From: Pedobacter sp. R20-19
Lineage (GTDB): Bacteria; Bacteroidota; Bacteroidia; Sphingobacteriales; Sphingobacteriaceae
Assembly: GCF_000708265.2 (NCBI RefSeq)
Contig: NZ_JCKI01000010.1
Location: 62,001 to 126,000, forward strand
DNA: 64,000 nucleotides
Direction: 5' to 3'
This document shows, in pieces, positions 52,557 through 61,047 of this stretch (within the stretch, counting starts at the first letter, position 1; every line of letters starts with the position of its first letter). The notes beneath the pieces were generated by a model. It saw only the letters and a list, made by a program, of their open reading frames with translations, ran no database searches and was not told where the DNA came from. A program made the position numbers and the translations under genes.

Positions 52557-55500
52557 ATGAAAAAAAGATACTTATTAATTCCGCTACTTTTGGCAGGAAG
52601 TTTTAGTTCGTACGCACAGGTTAGTGCCGTGCAAAACCTCAACAAAAACTATCAAACTGGCTTAGAATTATTAGACAAAGAAAAATACACTGCGGCTGCA
52701 CAACAGTTTAAATTGGTTGAGCAACAACGATTTAAACCTTCTACCCAAACAGAGAGCAATGCAGAATTATCCCTTTTAAAAGAGAATGCAAAATTTTATG
52801 CAGCGGTTTGTGCGCTGGAATTAACGAATAGTGATGCAGAAAGTTTATTTCAGGCTTTTATCCGTGATTATCCGCTAAACCCCAACACCAAACTGGCTTA
52901 TTTTTATGTTGGTAAAACCTATTTTGGTCAGAAAAATTATCAGAAAGCTTTAGAATGGTTCGAAAAAACAGATCCTTCTACCCTTTCGGCGAAGCAAAGA
53001 AACGAATACCAGTTTAAACAAGGCTATTCTTATTTTGAATTAAAGCAGTACGACAAAGCTGAACCTTTATTTGAGCAGGTTAAAAAAGAAGAAGGTGATT
53101 ACCAGGAAAGTGCTACTTACTACTTTGCCTATATCAATTACCTGAATAAGGAATACAAAACGGCCCTTGCAAATTTTGAGAAACTGAAAGGTTCACCCAC
53201 TTATGAGGCAAGTTATCCTTATTATATTACTTCCATGTATTACCTGGATGAACGCTATGATGATGTGATCAGCTATGCTTTGGAATCGATTCAAAAAACA
53301 AAACAGCAGTTCGAACCTGAAATGTTAAGTTTGGTGGCAGCATCTTATTTTGCAAAATCAGATTTTAAAAATGCTGAAAAATATTTTGCTGAATTTTATG
53401 CAAAAGATAAAAGCGAGACCAAAAACAACCTGTTCATTTATCAGTATGGCTATTCCCTTTTTCAGAATAAAAAATACAAAGAATCTGTTGCGGTTTTAGA
53501 AAAGCTAAACACTGATGATGTCTATCTTCAAAACGGCATGCACACCTTGGGTAAAGCTTTTATCCAGCTGGGGAATAAACAAAAAGCACAAAGCGCATTC
53601 TTCAGGGCTTCACGTTTAGATTTTGATAAAGGCATTCAGGAAGAAGCCTGGTTAAGCTATGCCAAGTTAAGTTATGAACTGGATTTCCACCAACAAGCTT
53701 TGGAAGCCACACAGGGTTTTTTAAAAGCATTTCCGAAATCACGCAAAATCAATGAAGCTAAAACCTTATTGGGTGAAGTTTTATTAACGACAAAAAATTA
53801 CCAGGCGGCAGTTGATATTTTAGAACCCATTCCTGACAAAACTCTAGAAGCCAGAGAAGCCTATCAAAAAGTAACCTATTTCCGCGGTTTGGAATTCTAT
53901 AATGAAAGGGCTTTCCCTAATGCCTTATCGATGTTTTTGCGTTCAGATAAATATCCTGAAGATAATGAAATCTATGCCTTAAACACTTACTGGAAAGCGG
54001 AATCAATGTATGAACTGCGTAAATTCGGTGAAGCGGTTTCTACCTTTGAGAAGTTCTTAAAAATGCCTGATGCCGACAAAACCGGTGTTTATAATTTTGC
54101 CAATTATGCATTGGCTTATGCTGCATTTGAAGATGAGAAATACAGCAAAGCCGCTAATTATTTCGAAAAATTCTTAGCTGGAAATGACAAAGACCAGAAA
54201 ACCATAGATGATGCGACGATCCGCTTAGCCGATTCTTATTTTGTAAATAAGAGTTATGGTCAGGCGATGAGCAATTATAATAAAATCATCAGCAGACACA
54301 CTTCTTCTGAGGATTATGCCACTTTTCAAAAAGGGATGATCCAGGGATTGGAAACACAATACGATGCTAAAATTGCAACCATGCAAAGTCTTTTGGCGAA
54401 GTTTCCAAACTCAAACTATGCTGATGATGCCGGTTTTGAGACCGCTTACACTTACTTTAACAAAGGCGATTTCGATAAATCAAAATCAGATTTAGTGGCT
54501 TTGGTAGCGAAATATCCGCGAAGCAGTTATGTACCAAAAGCTTTGGTAACCATTGGTTTGGTTCAATATAATCAGGATCAGGATGATGCTGCCTTAGAGT
54601 CATTTAAAAAGGTAGTAACAGAATATCCTGCCGTTGATGAGTCTAAACAGGCAATGGAATCTATCAAAAACATTTACATCGATCGTGGTGACGCCAATGG
54701 TTTCATTACCTATGCAAATACCACTCCGCTTGGAAATTATTCTAATACTGAGCAGGATAATATCATTTTTGCCGCAGCCAATAACTTATATTTAAAAGGC
54801 GATTTTAACGGAGCCTTCCAGGCGGTTAATGCTTACTTTGATAAATTCCCGAAATCAATTCATGAGAAGGAAGCTAAATTTATCAGGGCAGAATCATTGG
54901 TAAAACTAAATCGTCCGGATGAGGCCATTCCTGATTATGAATTTATCTTGAATGACTGGACAAGTGATTATACAGAACGTTCTTTAGTTAGTATTTCTCA
55001 GTTGTTCCTTAATCAGAAAAAATACAATGAAGCCATTGTTTATTTAAAGCGATTAGAAACCACTACAGATTATAAATCGCATTATAGTTTTGCCATCAAT
55101 AACTTATTAAAAGCTTATACGGCTTTAAACATGCCTGATGATATGCTTAAATATGCGCAACTGACTAAAGAATCAGAAAAAGCATCTGAGGAAGAAAAAA
55201 ACAGTTCTGGTCTGTTCTCTGGGAAGGCTTATTTGTTAAAAGGTGATACTACAAGTGCGGTAACTGCATTTAAAAATGTAGTTGCAAAAACGAAAACGGT
55301 TGCCGCAGCAGAAGCCAAGTATAACCTTGCATTGGTAGAATACAATAAAGGTGATTATAAAACATCTTCGAAAACATGTTTCGACCTGGTTAACAATATG
55401 GCGTCTTATGATTATTGGGTAGCGAAAGCATTTATCCTTTTATCTGATAACTATGTTGCTTTGAAAGATAACTTACAGGCAAAAAGTACCCTGTTAAGTA

Positions 55501-55580
55501 TCATTGATAATTATGAGGGCAAGGATGATATCATCCCTACAGCCAAAGAAAAACTAGAAAAATTAAACCAGAAGAAGTAA
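52557..55580 (+). CDS. Large secreted TPR-repeat protein
   Basis: 1007 residues. Signal peptide MKKRYLLIPLLLAGSFSSYA; then a long array of TPR-like helical repeats over nearly the whole protein, for example PNTKLAYFYVGKTYFGQKNY, YATFQKGMIQGLETQYDAK and VPKALVTIGLVQYNQDQDD. It resembles the outer-membrane assembly or scaffold TPR proteins of Bacteroidota (YbgF/BamD-like repeats). The stop is followed after one base by the barrel gene, so the two are an operon. Partner binding at the outer membrane is likely; the exact job is not known. Confidence 0.82.
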   Translation: MKKRYLLIPLLLAGSFSSYAQVSAVQNLNKNYQTGLELLDKEKYTAAAQQFKLVEQQRFKPSTQTESNAELSLLKENAKFYAAVCALELTNSDAESLFQAFIRDYPLNPNTKLAYFYVGKTYFGQKNYQKALEWFEKTDPSTLSAKQRNEYQFKQGYSYFELKQYDKAEPLFEQVKKEEGDYQESATYYFAYINYLNKEYKTALANFEKLKGSPTYEASYPYYITSMYYLDERYDDVISYALESIQKTKQQFEPEMLSLVAASYFAKSDFKNAEKYFAEFYAKDKSETKNNLFIYQYGYSLFQNKKYKESVAVLEKLNTDDVYLQNGMHTLGKAFIQLGNKQKAQSAFFRASRLDFDKGIQEEAWLSYAKLSYELDFHQQALEATQGFLKAFPKSRKINEAKTLLGEVLLTTKNYQAAVDILEPIPDKTLEAREAYQKVTYFRGLEFYNERAFPNALSMFLRSDKYPEDNEIYALNTYWKAESMYELRKFGEAVSTFEKFLKMPDADKTGVYNFANYALAYAAFEDEKYSKAANYFEKFLAGNDKDQKTIDDATIRLADSYFVNKSYGQAMSNYNKIISRHTSSEDYATFQKGMIQGLETQYDAKIATMQSLLAKFPNSNYADDAGFETAYTYFNKGDFDKSKSDLVALVAKYPRSSYVPKALVTIGLVQYNQDQDDAALESFKKVVTEYPAVDESKQAMESIKNIYIDRGDANGFITYANTTPLGNYSNTEQDNIIFAAANNLYLKGDFNGAFQAVNAYFDKFPKSIHEKEAKFIRAESLVKLNRPDEAIPDYEFILNDWTSDYTERSLVSISQLFLNQKKYNEAIVYLKRLETTTDYKSHYSFAINNLLKAYTALNMPDDMLKYAQLTKESEKASEEEKNSSGLFSGKAYLLKGDTTSAVTAFKNVVAKTKTVAAAEAKYNLALVEYNKGDYKTSSKTCFDLVNNMASYDYWVAKAFILLSDNYVALKDNLQAKSTLLSIIDNYEGKDDIIPTAKEKLEKLNQKK

Positions 55581-55581
55581 G

Positions 55582-57282
55582 ATGATGAAGTCAATTAAAT
55601 ATATATATAGCTCACTGTTTTTTTTAGCTGCCGGATTAATGACTGTGCAGGCACAGGAAAAAAAGACAGAGGAGAAAGCAGTGGTTAACGAAGAAATTGA
55701 AGTTGTTCGTCCGTACAAACCAATTTTGGCCGAAGCTGTGAAATTAAGAAGAAGCCCGAACCTGGATGATGTTAAAATTTATAAGGCTAAGCTTAATTAC
55801 AGTATTACCGATAGAAAGCTTGAATTAAACAGCGATATCCAAAAATTACAGGCACAGGCCGTAGCAGAGGAAAAGGAAAGTATCTTAATTAACAATTATG
55901 TTAAAGGTGCGTTTGGTTCTCAGTCTACTTTACTTGGTGAAGCCTATTTTAATACGGGGAAGGATGAGGCTTTACAACTTGGTGGATATTTCAAACACTT
56001 CAGTCAGGAAGGAAGCTTGAACAAGCAAAATAGCAGTAACCAACAACTGAGCGTTTTTGGCCGCAGCATCATGGATGCGCATACGGTGAGCGGACGGATT
56101 AATGTAGAGCGTAACGGTACCTATTTCTATGGAATTGACGATACCAGACCTACCTTAAATCCAAATCCGCAAAAACAGGCTTTAACATTTGTGGAGCTTG
56201 AAGGTGAACTGGTAAAAAATTATACTGAAGATCAGGATGCCTTGAGTTATGCACTAAAGGCCAATGGATATATTTGGGGAGACAAGTTTGAAGCGAAGGA
56301 AAGTTATTTAACCTTGAATGGTTATTTGAATAAACGCATCAGCTCATTCAATTTGGGTTTAGCTGCCTCAACTGAATTTGGAAGTACTAAAGATGCCTTG
56401 ACCAGTGTAGGCAATAACCTGCTTCGTTTAAATCCATACATTCGTTTACAGGTAAAAGGTGCTAAAGTTACTGCAGGTGTTAATTTTGTTCAGGAGTTTG
56501 GCGCTTTCAGCAGCACCAGAATCTTCCCTGCTGTTACGGCTGATTTTACCCTAATTCCTGATTATTTACAGGTTTTTGGAGAAGTGAAAGGTGATGTGAA
56601 CAGAAACTCATTGAAAGGTTTTACAGATGAGAATCCATGGTTAAACAGTAATATCCTGATCAAAAATACTGTAGAAAAATTAAGTTTCAGTGCCGGAATT
56701 AAAGGAACGGGTGGACCTGGTTTTGGCTACAAAGCGAGGGTTTATATGAAGCAATTTGATGATATGCCATTATTCGTTAACAACTTTACTGACTTCAATA
56801 AATTCGATGTGATTTACGATTTCGGTAAAACTAAACTCACCGGAATAGAGGGTGAAATTTCGGTACAAGTGAGCGATGCTTTAAAATGGACTGGAAAATT
56901 AAACCTTGACGATTGGAAACCCGCTCAGGAGACTTATTCATGGTTTAAACCGGGTTTAAAGGTAAGTTCTAATTTCGTTTATACTTACAACAAAAAGTTA
57001 AGTTTTAATGCTGCCGTGGTGGTTCAGGATGATTTGAAGGCTAAAGTATATACAGCTGCTCCGGTTAATCCATTACAATACTTAGTGCCTAATACCGCAA
57101 TTGAATCTATTGTTACCGTAAAGGGTTTTGTTGATTTAGGTTTAGGTGCAGATTATAGAATTAATAATAAATTCTCAGTTTTCGCAAAAGCCAATAATAT
57201 TTTAAATAGCAAGTACAACCGCTATTTATACTATCAGGTAAATGGTTTCAACGTTTTCGGTGGATTGACATATTCGTTTTAA
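55582..57282 (+). CDS. TonB-dependent-receptor-like outer membrane beta-barrel
   Basis: 566 residues. Signal peptide (about 1-24, ending VQAQ), then EEIEVVRPYKPILAEAVKLR, an N-terminal region that resembles a short plug or TonB-box-like stretch, then a beta-barrel to the C-terminal aromatic end GGLTYSF. About half the length of a normal TonB receptor and without a full plug domain. SKYNRYLYYQV and INNKFSVFAKANNILNSK are typical of receptor C-termini. It directly follows the large TPR gene, suggesting a two-part envelope complex; substrate unknown. Confidence 0.78.
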   Translation: MMKSIKYIYSSLFFLAAGLMTVQAQEKKTEEKAVVNEEIEVVRPYKPILAEAVKLRRSPNLDDVKIYKAKLNYSITDRKLELNSDIQKLQAQAVAEEKESILINNYVKGAFGSQSTLLGEAYFNTGKDEALQLGGYFKHFSQEGSLNKQNSSNQQLSVFGRSIMDAHTVSGRINVERNGTYFYGIDDTRPTLNPNPQKQALTFVELEGELVKNYTEDQDALSYALKANGYIWGDKFEAKESYLTLNGYLNKRISSFNLGLAASTEFGSTKDALTSVGNNLLRLNPYIRLQVKGAKVTAGVNFVQEFGAFSSTRIFPAVTADFTLIPDYLQVFGEVKGDVNRNSLKGFTDENPWLNSNILIKNTVEKLSFSAGIKGTGGPGFGYKARVYMKQFDDMPLFVNNFTDFNKFDVIYDFGKTKLTGIEGEISVQVSDALKWTGKLNLDDWKPAQETYSWFKPGLKVSSNFVYTYNKKLSFNAAVVVQDDLKAKVYTAAPVNPLQYLVPNTAIESIVTVKGFVDLGLGADYRINNKFSVFAKANNILNSKYNRYLYYQVNGFNVFGGLTYSF

Positions 57283-57301
57283 ATAAGCGTTAGCATTCAT
57301 C

Positions 57302-57342
57302 AAAAAGAGGCGGTATCATAATGATACCGCCTCTTTTTTTTT
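57302..57342 (+). terminator. Strong terminator after the barrel gene
   Basis: AAAAAGAGGCGGTATCAT (57302-57319) and its exact complement (57321-57338) flank a single base, followed by more Ts. In the RNA the inner pairs open to form the loop. Confidence 0.85.
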
Positions 57343-57390
57343 GTAGCTTTTGGCCTGTAAATAAAAGGGCTCAGCATATTTGGGAAAGGT

Positions 57391-57867
57391 GCCGTTTTTC
57401 CTGCTGCGCTGGCATGCCTCGGCTACCGATGAAAAATCGGTACAGCTGCGCTGCCGCCGAAGGGCTTCTTCTTTGTTCTTGATAACAAAGAAGCAAAAAA
57501 TCAAGGCTTGGATCTGATGTCGGATTAGCTCGTCGAAATTTAAATGGCGGTAGCACAAGGGCTCGATTCATTTTGAATAAAAGATTCATCTTAAGAGCCG
57601 TTTGCGCTACCTTGGGTTGTGGAGGGATTTGAACGGAGGTTCAAAAATTTCAACGGCTTCTCCTTCCATCATCTCCTAGGAGGGATAGCAGGGTGCATAT
57701 AGCATGATTGTCATCCTGAGGCAAGATGGATCTCTGCGTTTCTACCCACCAACTTCGTTCAACACCGAACCTTTTTTTGCATTTGCATGAACGGTGGGTT
57801 AAAGCGGTCGTCATCTTGGTAACTTGATTTAGTACCTAACGAAAAAACCGTCATTTTAGGGCTTCAT
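57391..57867. repeat. Direct repeat A of a structured element
   Basis: Roughly 475 bp, matching copy B about 750 bp away. A 181-bp core (57453-57633) differs from the B core (58200-58380) at one position by eye. The element contains CTTCTTTGTT/AACAAAGAAG and ACCGAT/ATCGGT hairpins and a nested pair, GGTAGC (57549) with GCTACC (57606) and GGCTC (57560) with GAGCC (57595). Its right part carries the TGTCATCCTGAGG sequence of the REP-like family. Confidence 0.8.
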
Positions 57868-57962
57868 CTGCTGAAGCAATATCATCGAAGAATCTTCAAA
57901 ATAGATTGCTTCCCCGAAAGGTCGGGGCAGGCTGTCGTGCCTCCTCACAATGGCGATTTTTT

Positions 57963-58065
57963 TAGCAGGGTTGTCATCCTGAGGCACGAAGGATCCCTGC
58001 GTTTTAATCTACTGACTTCATTCCGAACAGAAACTATTATGCCGGATAACAGGGTGGAAATAGCA
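57963..58065. repeat. Third, mosaic fragment of the repeat
   Basis: TAGCAGGGTTGTCATCCTGAG-type text continuing through GGATCCCTGCG matches the right part of A and B, then CCGGATAACAGGGTGGAAAT (58042 on) matches B with the order of the segments changed. It looks like a rearranged copy. Confidence 0.6.
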
Positions 58066-58140
58066 GGTTTCGATCGCAAGGTAAGAAGAATGCTTTTTTC
58101 TATGCTCTTTCTCCCTGGGGAATTGTCTCTATGCAGATAA

Positions 58141-58612
58141 TGGCATTTTCCCGCGGCGCTGGCTTGCCTCGGCAACCGATGAAAAATCGGTAGAGGTCGG
58201 CCGCCGAAGGGCTTCTTCTTTGTTCTTGATAACAAAGAAGCAAAAAATCAAGGCTTGGATCTGATGTCGGATTAGCTCGTCGAAATTTAAATGGCGGTAG
58301 CACAAGGGCTCGATTCATTTTGAATAAAAGATTTATCTTAAGAGCCGTTTGCGCTACCTTGGGTTGTGGAGGGATTTGAAAGGAGCTGCAAAAATTTCAA
58401 CGGCTTCTAATTCCATCATCTCCTAGGCCGGATAGCAGGGTGGAAATAGCATGATTGTCATCCTGAGGCACGAAGGATCCCTGCGTTTCTACCCACCAAC
58501 TTTGTTCAACACCGAACCTTTTTTCACATTTGTATGAATGGTGGGTTAAAGCGGTCGTCATCCTGAACTTGATTCAGTACCTAAAGAAAAACATTCATTG
58601 CAAGGGCTTCAT
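58141..58612. repeat. Direct repeat B of the structured element
   Basis: Second copy of the element described for A, same orientation. It is followed directly by a 21-bp perfect hairpin. Confidence 0.8.
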
Positions 58613-58657
58613 ACGATCTGCGACCACCCCTCTTTCAGAGGGGTGGTCGCAGATCGT
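58613..58657. repeat. 21-bp perfect inverted repeat with 3-nt loop
   Basis: Arms 58613-58633 and 58637-58657 are exact complements (starting ACGATCTGCGACC). GC-rich in an AT-rich setting, no T-run after it, located exactly at the edge of repeat B. May be an element end or an exported-RNA hairpin rather than a terminator. Confidence 0.65.
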
Positions 58658-58750
58658 GGTGTTAGAATTAATTGATAATTTTTGAATTCAGATTTATACT
58701 ACAATTGTTAACGAGATAGCCGCGTAGATAATCTTAATGGGTATTAAACA

Positions 58751-58784
58751 AAAACAGCAACTGATTTTTTACTGTTGCTGTTTT
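58751..58784 (-). terminator. Terminator of the XRE regulator gene
   Basis: AAAACAGCAAC (58751-58761) and GTTGCTGTTTT (58774-58784) pair; on the minus strand the stem is followed by a T-rich run. Lies just past the 3' end of the regulator gene. Confidence 0.75.
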
Positions 58785-58820
58785 ATATTGTGAATGGAGA
58801 TGAATGTTTTCTTAGTTTCT

Positions 58821-59219
58821 CTATTTATTCTTCAGTATCTCCACTTTGTCTTTCTCACTCTCTAATAAGCGTTCTAGCAACTCTACTTTTTCATCATATA
58901 ATGCTACTATCTTTTCAATGGGGCTAAAGTTGAAATAATGGCCATAGGAAGCTGCATTATCATTATAGGTATTGGCAATAAAGCTTATGGTCGCTTCATC
59001 TGAATAGTTCTTAATCGCTTCAGCAGAAACACCTAAAACCTTTGCTACTTTCTCTAAAGTGCTATCTTCAATTTCGGCACTTTGCTCTAGTTTACTAATT
59101 GCCTGTTGGCTAATGCCCAGTTCAATTGCGAGTGCTTCTTGTTTCATGCCACGTAACTCGCGGATGCGACTAATTTTTCTACCTAAGTGGGTGCGATTGG
59201 TTTTTTCAGCAGTTTCCAT
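58821..59219 (-). CDS. XRE-family helix-turn-helix regulator
   Basis: 132 residues from ATG 59219 (METAEKTNRTHLG); a TTG two codons earlier lies in the promoter box. HTH domain at about 14-70: ISRIRELRGMKQEALAIELG, then ISQQAISKLEQ and LEKVAKVLGVSAEAIKNY. The C-terminal third is a short helix-rich Glu/Lys tail (VALYDEKVELLERLLESEKD), perhaps a dimerising coiled coil. Such small XRE proteins regulate themselves or mobile elements. No partner gene is adjacent. Confidence 0.87.
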   Translation of the reverse strand: METAEKTNRTHLGRKISRIRELRGMKQEALAIELGISQQAISKLEQSAEIEDSTLEKVAKVLGVSAEAIKNYSDEATISFIANTYNDNAASYGHYFNFSPIEKIVALYDEKVELLERLLESEKDKVEILKNK

Positions 59220-59222
59220 AGC

Positions 59223-59230
59223 CAAATATA
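59223..59230 (-). promoter_or_regulatory. -7 box of the XRE gene
   Basis: TATATTTG on the minus strand, exact consensus, 3 nt before the ATG at 59219. Confidence 0.5.
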
Positions 59231-59442
59231 TCTATATTTTTTGTGGGTACGAAACATCAGGGAGGTTGTTTTAAACAACTGCATAATGGTTCTGTACCAT
59301 TCTTTGTGCCTCTAAATTAAGGTTTTATTTACAACCTATGGTGATGATAAAGAAATTAAACCTACCGAACTATAAAAGCACCAGCTACCTAAAGCCTTAT
59401 TATAGAAATTGATACGGGCTTACGCCACCTTACAAATTTCTT

Positions 59443-61047
59443 TTACTTATCCCACCAAACCTTTGATGTCAGCGCATCTCCACCAGCTATTCTCGCTACT
59501 GCGGCCTTATAGTTTTCTGGATTATTTAAAACCTCCGTAGAAAGGTAAATCATTCGCCTCGGGATGGTACCATTGGTTACATTGCCTTTATAATTTACAG
59601 GGGTCAGCTTTGGGTAATCGCTCCGCTTCCAGTTTAACCAGGCTTCAATAAAATTAAAGTTAGTACCTGTAGCCACCCAATATTGTGTATTGATCTCACT
59701 TAAAGCTGCTTCCGTACTGCTTTCATCAAGCGGGTGCTGAAGAACAAATTCATTAATTTTATAAGATTCTAAAGTTGCTATCGGATCAATCTGACTTAGT
59801 GATTGCAGGGCACCTGTTAACCCGTTTGCATAATGCTGGTTAGCCGTACCCGCTATATTCCATCCCCTAACTTTAGCTTCGGCCAATAAATATTCAATCT
59901 CTGCGTAGCTTAATATAAAAATTGGTCCACCTAATTTTAAATATACGTTTGTACGTGGTCTGGAATATTTACCCAGAGGCGAAAAATCACTTCCACTACC
60001 AGTGCCACCTGGATAATCTGGCGATTGGCTAATATCGGTAGCTCCACCTTGCAGGTCATATCCGTTTGGAAGCCCGAGCTGAACGCTGGCATCTGTATTT
60101 CCAATTAAATTCTGATTTGCACTATTTGCCAATCCATCTTTCGGTATCTCTCCGATGATGCCGAGTCTGGGATCATTGGTATTTCTAAGCTGATTAATTA
60201 AGGTTTTACTCCATCTAACTTCCAGGTAATCAGAATAGGTTCTCAAAGCAAGAGAAGTTCCATTTTGACTATCAAAAGATGATGCATCTGTTAACAATAT
60301 GGCGTTATCCTGTATGCTTGTGAAAGTTTTATCAGCTGCTTTTTCGGTCCAGAGCCTTGCCTTTTCGGGATTAACCTTGGTTAACCTCATGGCTAATTTC
60401 ACCATTAAGGAATACCCAAATTTCTTCCATTTAACAATATCGCCTTTGTAAAAAAGATCAGCAGTTGGGCTTGCTTTATCAGTATCTAATTGTGCGATTG
60501 CTTTTTCCAGATCATTCAACATTTGGTTATAAATATCTTCCTGCCTATCGTAAACCGGATATTTAATTCCTTCCATCGCTTTTACGGCTTGCGAGTAAGG
60601 CACATCGCCATAAGTGTCGGTAATTCTTTGTAAAATCATCACGAACATGATATCACCAATGGCAATCAGATTTTGATAGGCAACAGGATCTTTCAACTTC
60701 GCCAACCTTTGCATCTCTCTGATGTAGGATGCATCTTTATAGCCCTCATCAAAAATACGCCCCTGGTAATCGGTAAAACTGCCCACGTTAATATACTTGT
60801 CGCCATTGTTGTAATAATAATACGTAGAAGCCAGTAATTGCATCATGGTGCTTTGATACAAAAGCTGATAATAACCCATATTGGCATATTTTAACTGTGC
60901 TTGTGAAAGCAAACTATTTGGATCATAATCATTTTCTGTGAGTTTAGTTGGATCGGTATTGATCTCATCAAGCTTTGCTTTGGAACAACTACCCATTAGA
61001 ACCATCCAGAAAAAACCCATTAAACACCACTTTTTCATTATGCCCAT
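59443..61047 (-). CDS. SusD/RagB-family outer membrane lipoprotein (SusD-like_2)
   Basis: 534 residues. Lipoprotein signal with lipobox MGSC; an ATG three codons in (61038) would give a more usual MKKWCLMGFFWMVLMGSC start. The helical body has LDEINTDPTKLTENDYDPN, LLYQSTMMQLLASTYYYYNNG, RITDTYGDVPYSQA and, near the C-terminus, EAWLNWKRSDYPKLTPVN, all features of the SusD-like_2 branch. It sits as the surface lid on a SusC channel and binds the nutrient, often a glycan or peptide. Its ATG follows the SusC stop directly. Substrate unknown; no hydrolase or sensor is visible beside the pair. Confidence 0.92.
   Translation of the reverse strand: MGIMKKWCLMGFFWMVLMGSCSKAKLDEINTDPTKLTENDYDPNSLLSQAQLKYANMGYYQLLYQSTMMQLLASTYYYYNNGDKYINVGSFTDYQGRIFDEGYKDASYIREMQRLAKLKDPVAYQNLIAIGDIMFVMILQRITDTYGDVPYSQAVKAMEGIKYPVYDRQEDIYNQMLNDLEKAIAQLDTDKASPTADLFYKGDIVKWKKFGYSLMVKLAMRLTKVNPEKARLWTEKAADKTFTSIQDNAILLTDASSFDSQNGTSLALRTYSDYLEVRWSKTLINQLRNTNDPRLGIIGEIPKDGLANSANQNLIGNTDASVQLGLPNGYDLQGGATDISQSPDYPGGTGSGSDFSPLGKYSRPRTNVYLKLGGPIFILSYAEIEYLLAEAKVRGWNIAGTANQHYANGLTGALQSLSQIDPIATLESYKINEFVLQHPLDESSTEAALSEINTQYWVATGTNFNFIEAWLNWKRSDYPKLTPVNYKGNVTNGTIPRRMIYLSTEVLNNPENYKAAVARIAGGDALTSKVWWDK

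Larger units (their letters stand above)
57343..58820. other. 1.5-kb gene-free block of repeats
   Basis: No supported gene. Reading frames seen here, including two with nearly identical 37-residue starts (MNRALVLPPFKFRR), lie inside direct repeats and simply mirror their sequence identity. The block is composed of repeats A and B, a third mosaic fragment, a long hairpin and a terminator. Confidence 0.7.

Noticed and set aside
57371..57589. Minus-strand frame of 72 codons starting MNRALVLPPFKF, with a near twin at 58100-58318
   Set aside because: Both lie inside the direct repeats; the shared N-terminus mirrors DNA identity and the frames diverge where the repeats differ by small indels. No domain or start signal supports coding.
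57600..57660. tRNA-like T-arm text (GTTCAAATCC on the minus strand)
   Set aside because: The flanking bases do not form a T-stem and no acceptor or anticodon arm is present; copy B does not keep the sequence.
57937..58140. Plus-strand frame of 67 codons in the repeat block
   Set aside because: It runs through the mosaic repeat fragment, has no domain, and its composition is that of the surrounding repeats.
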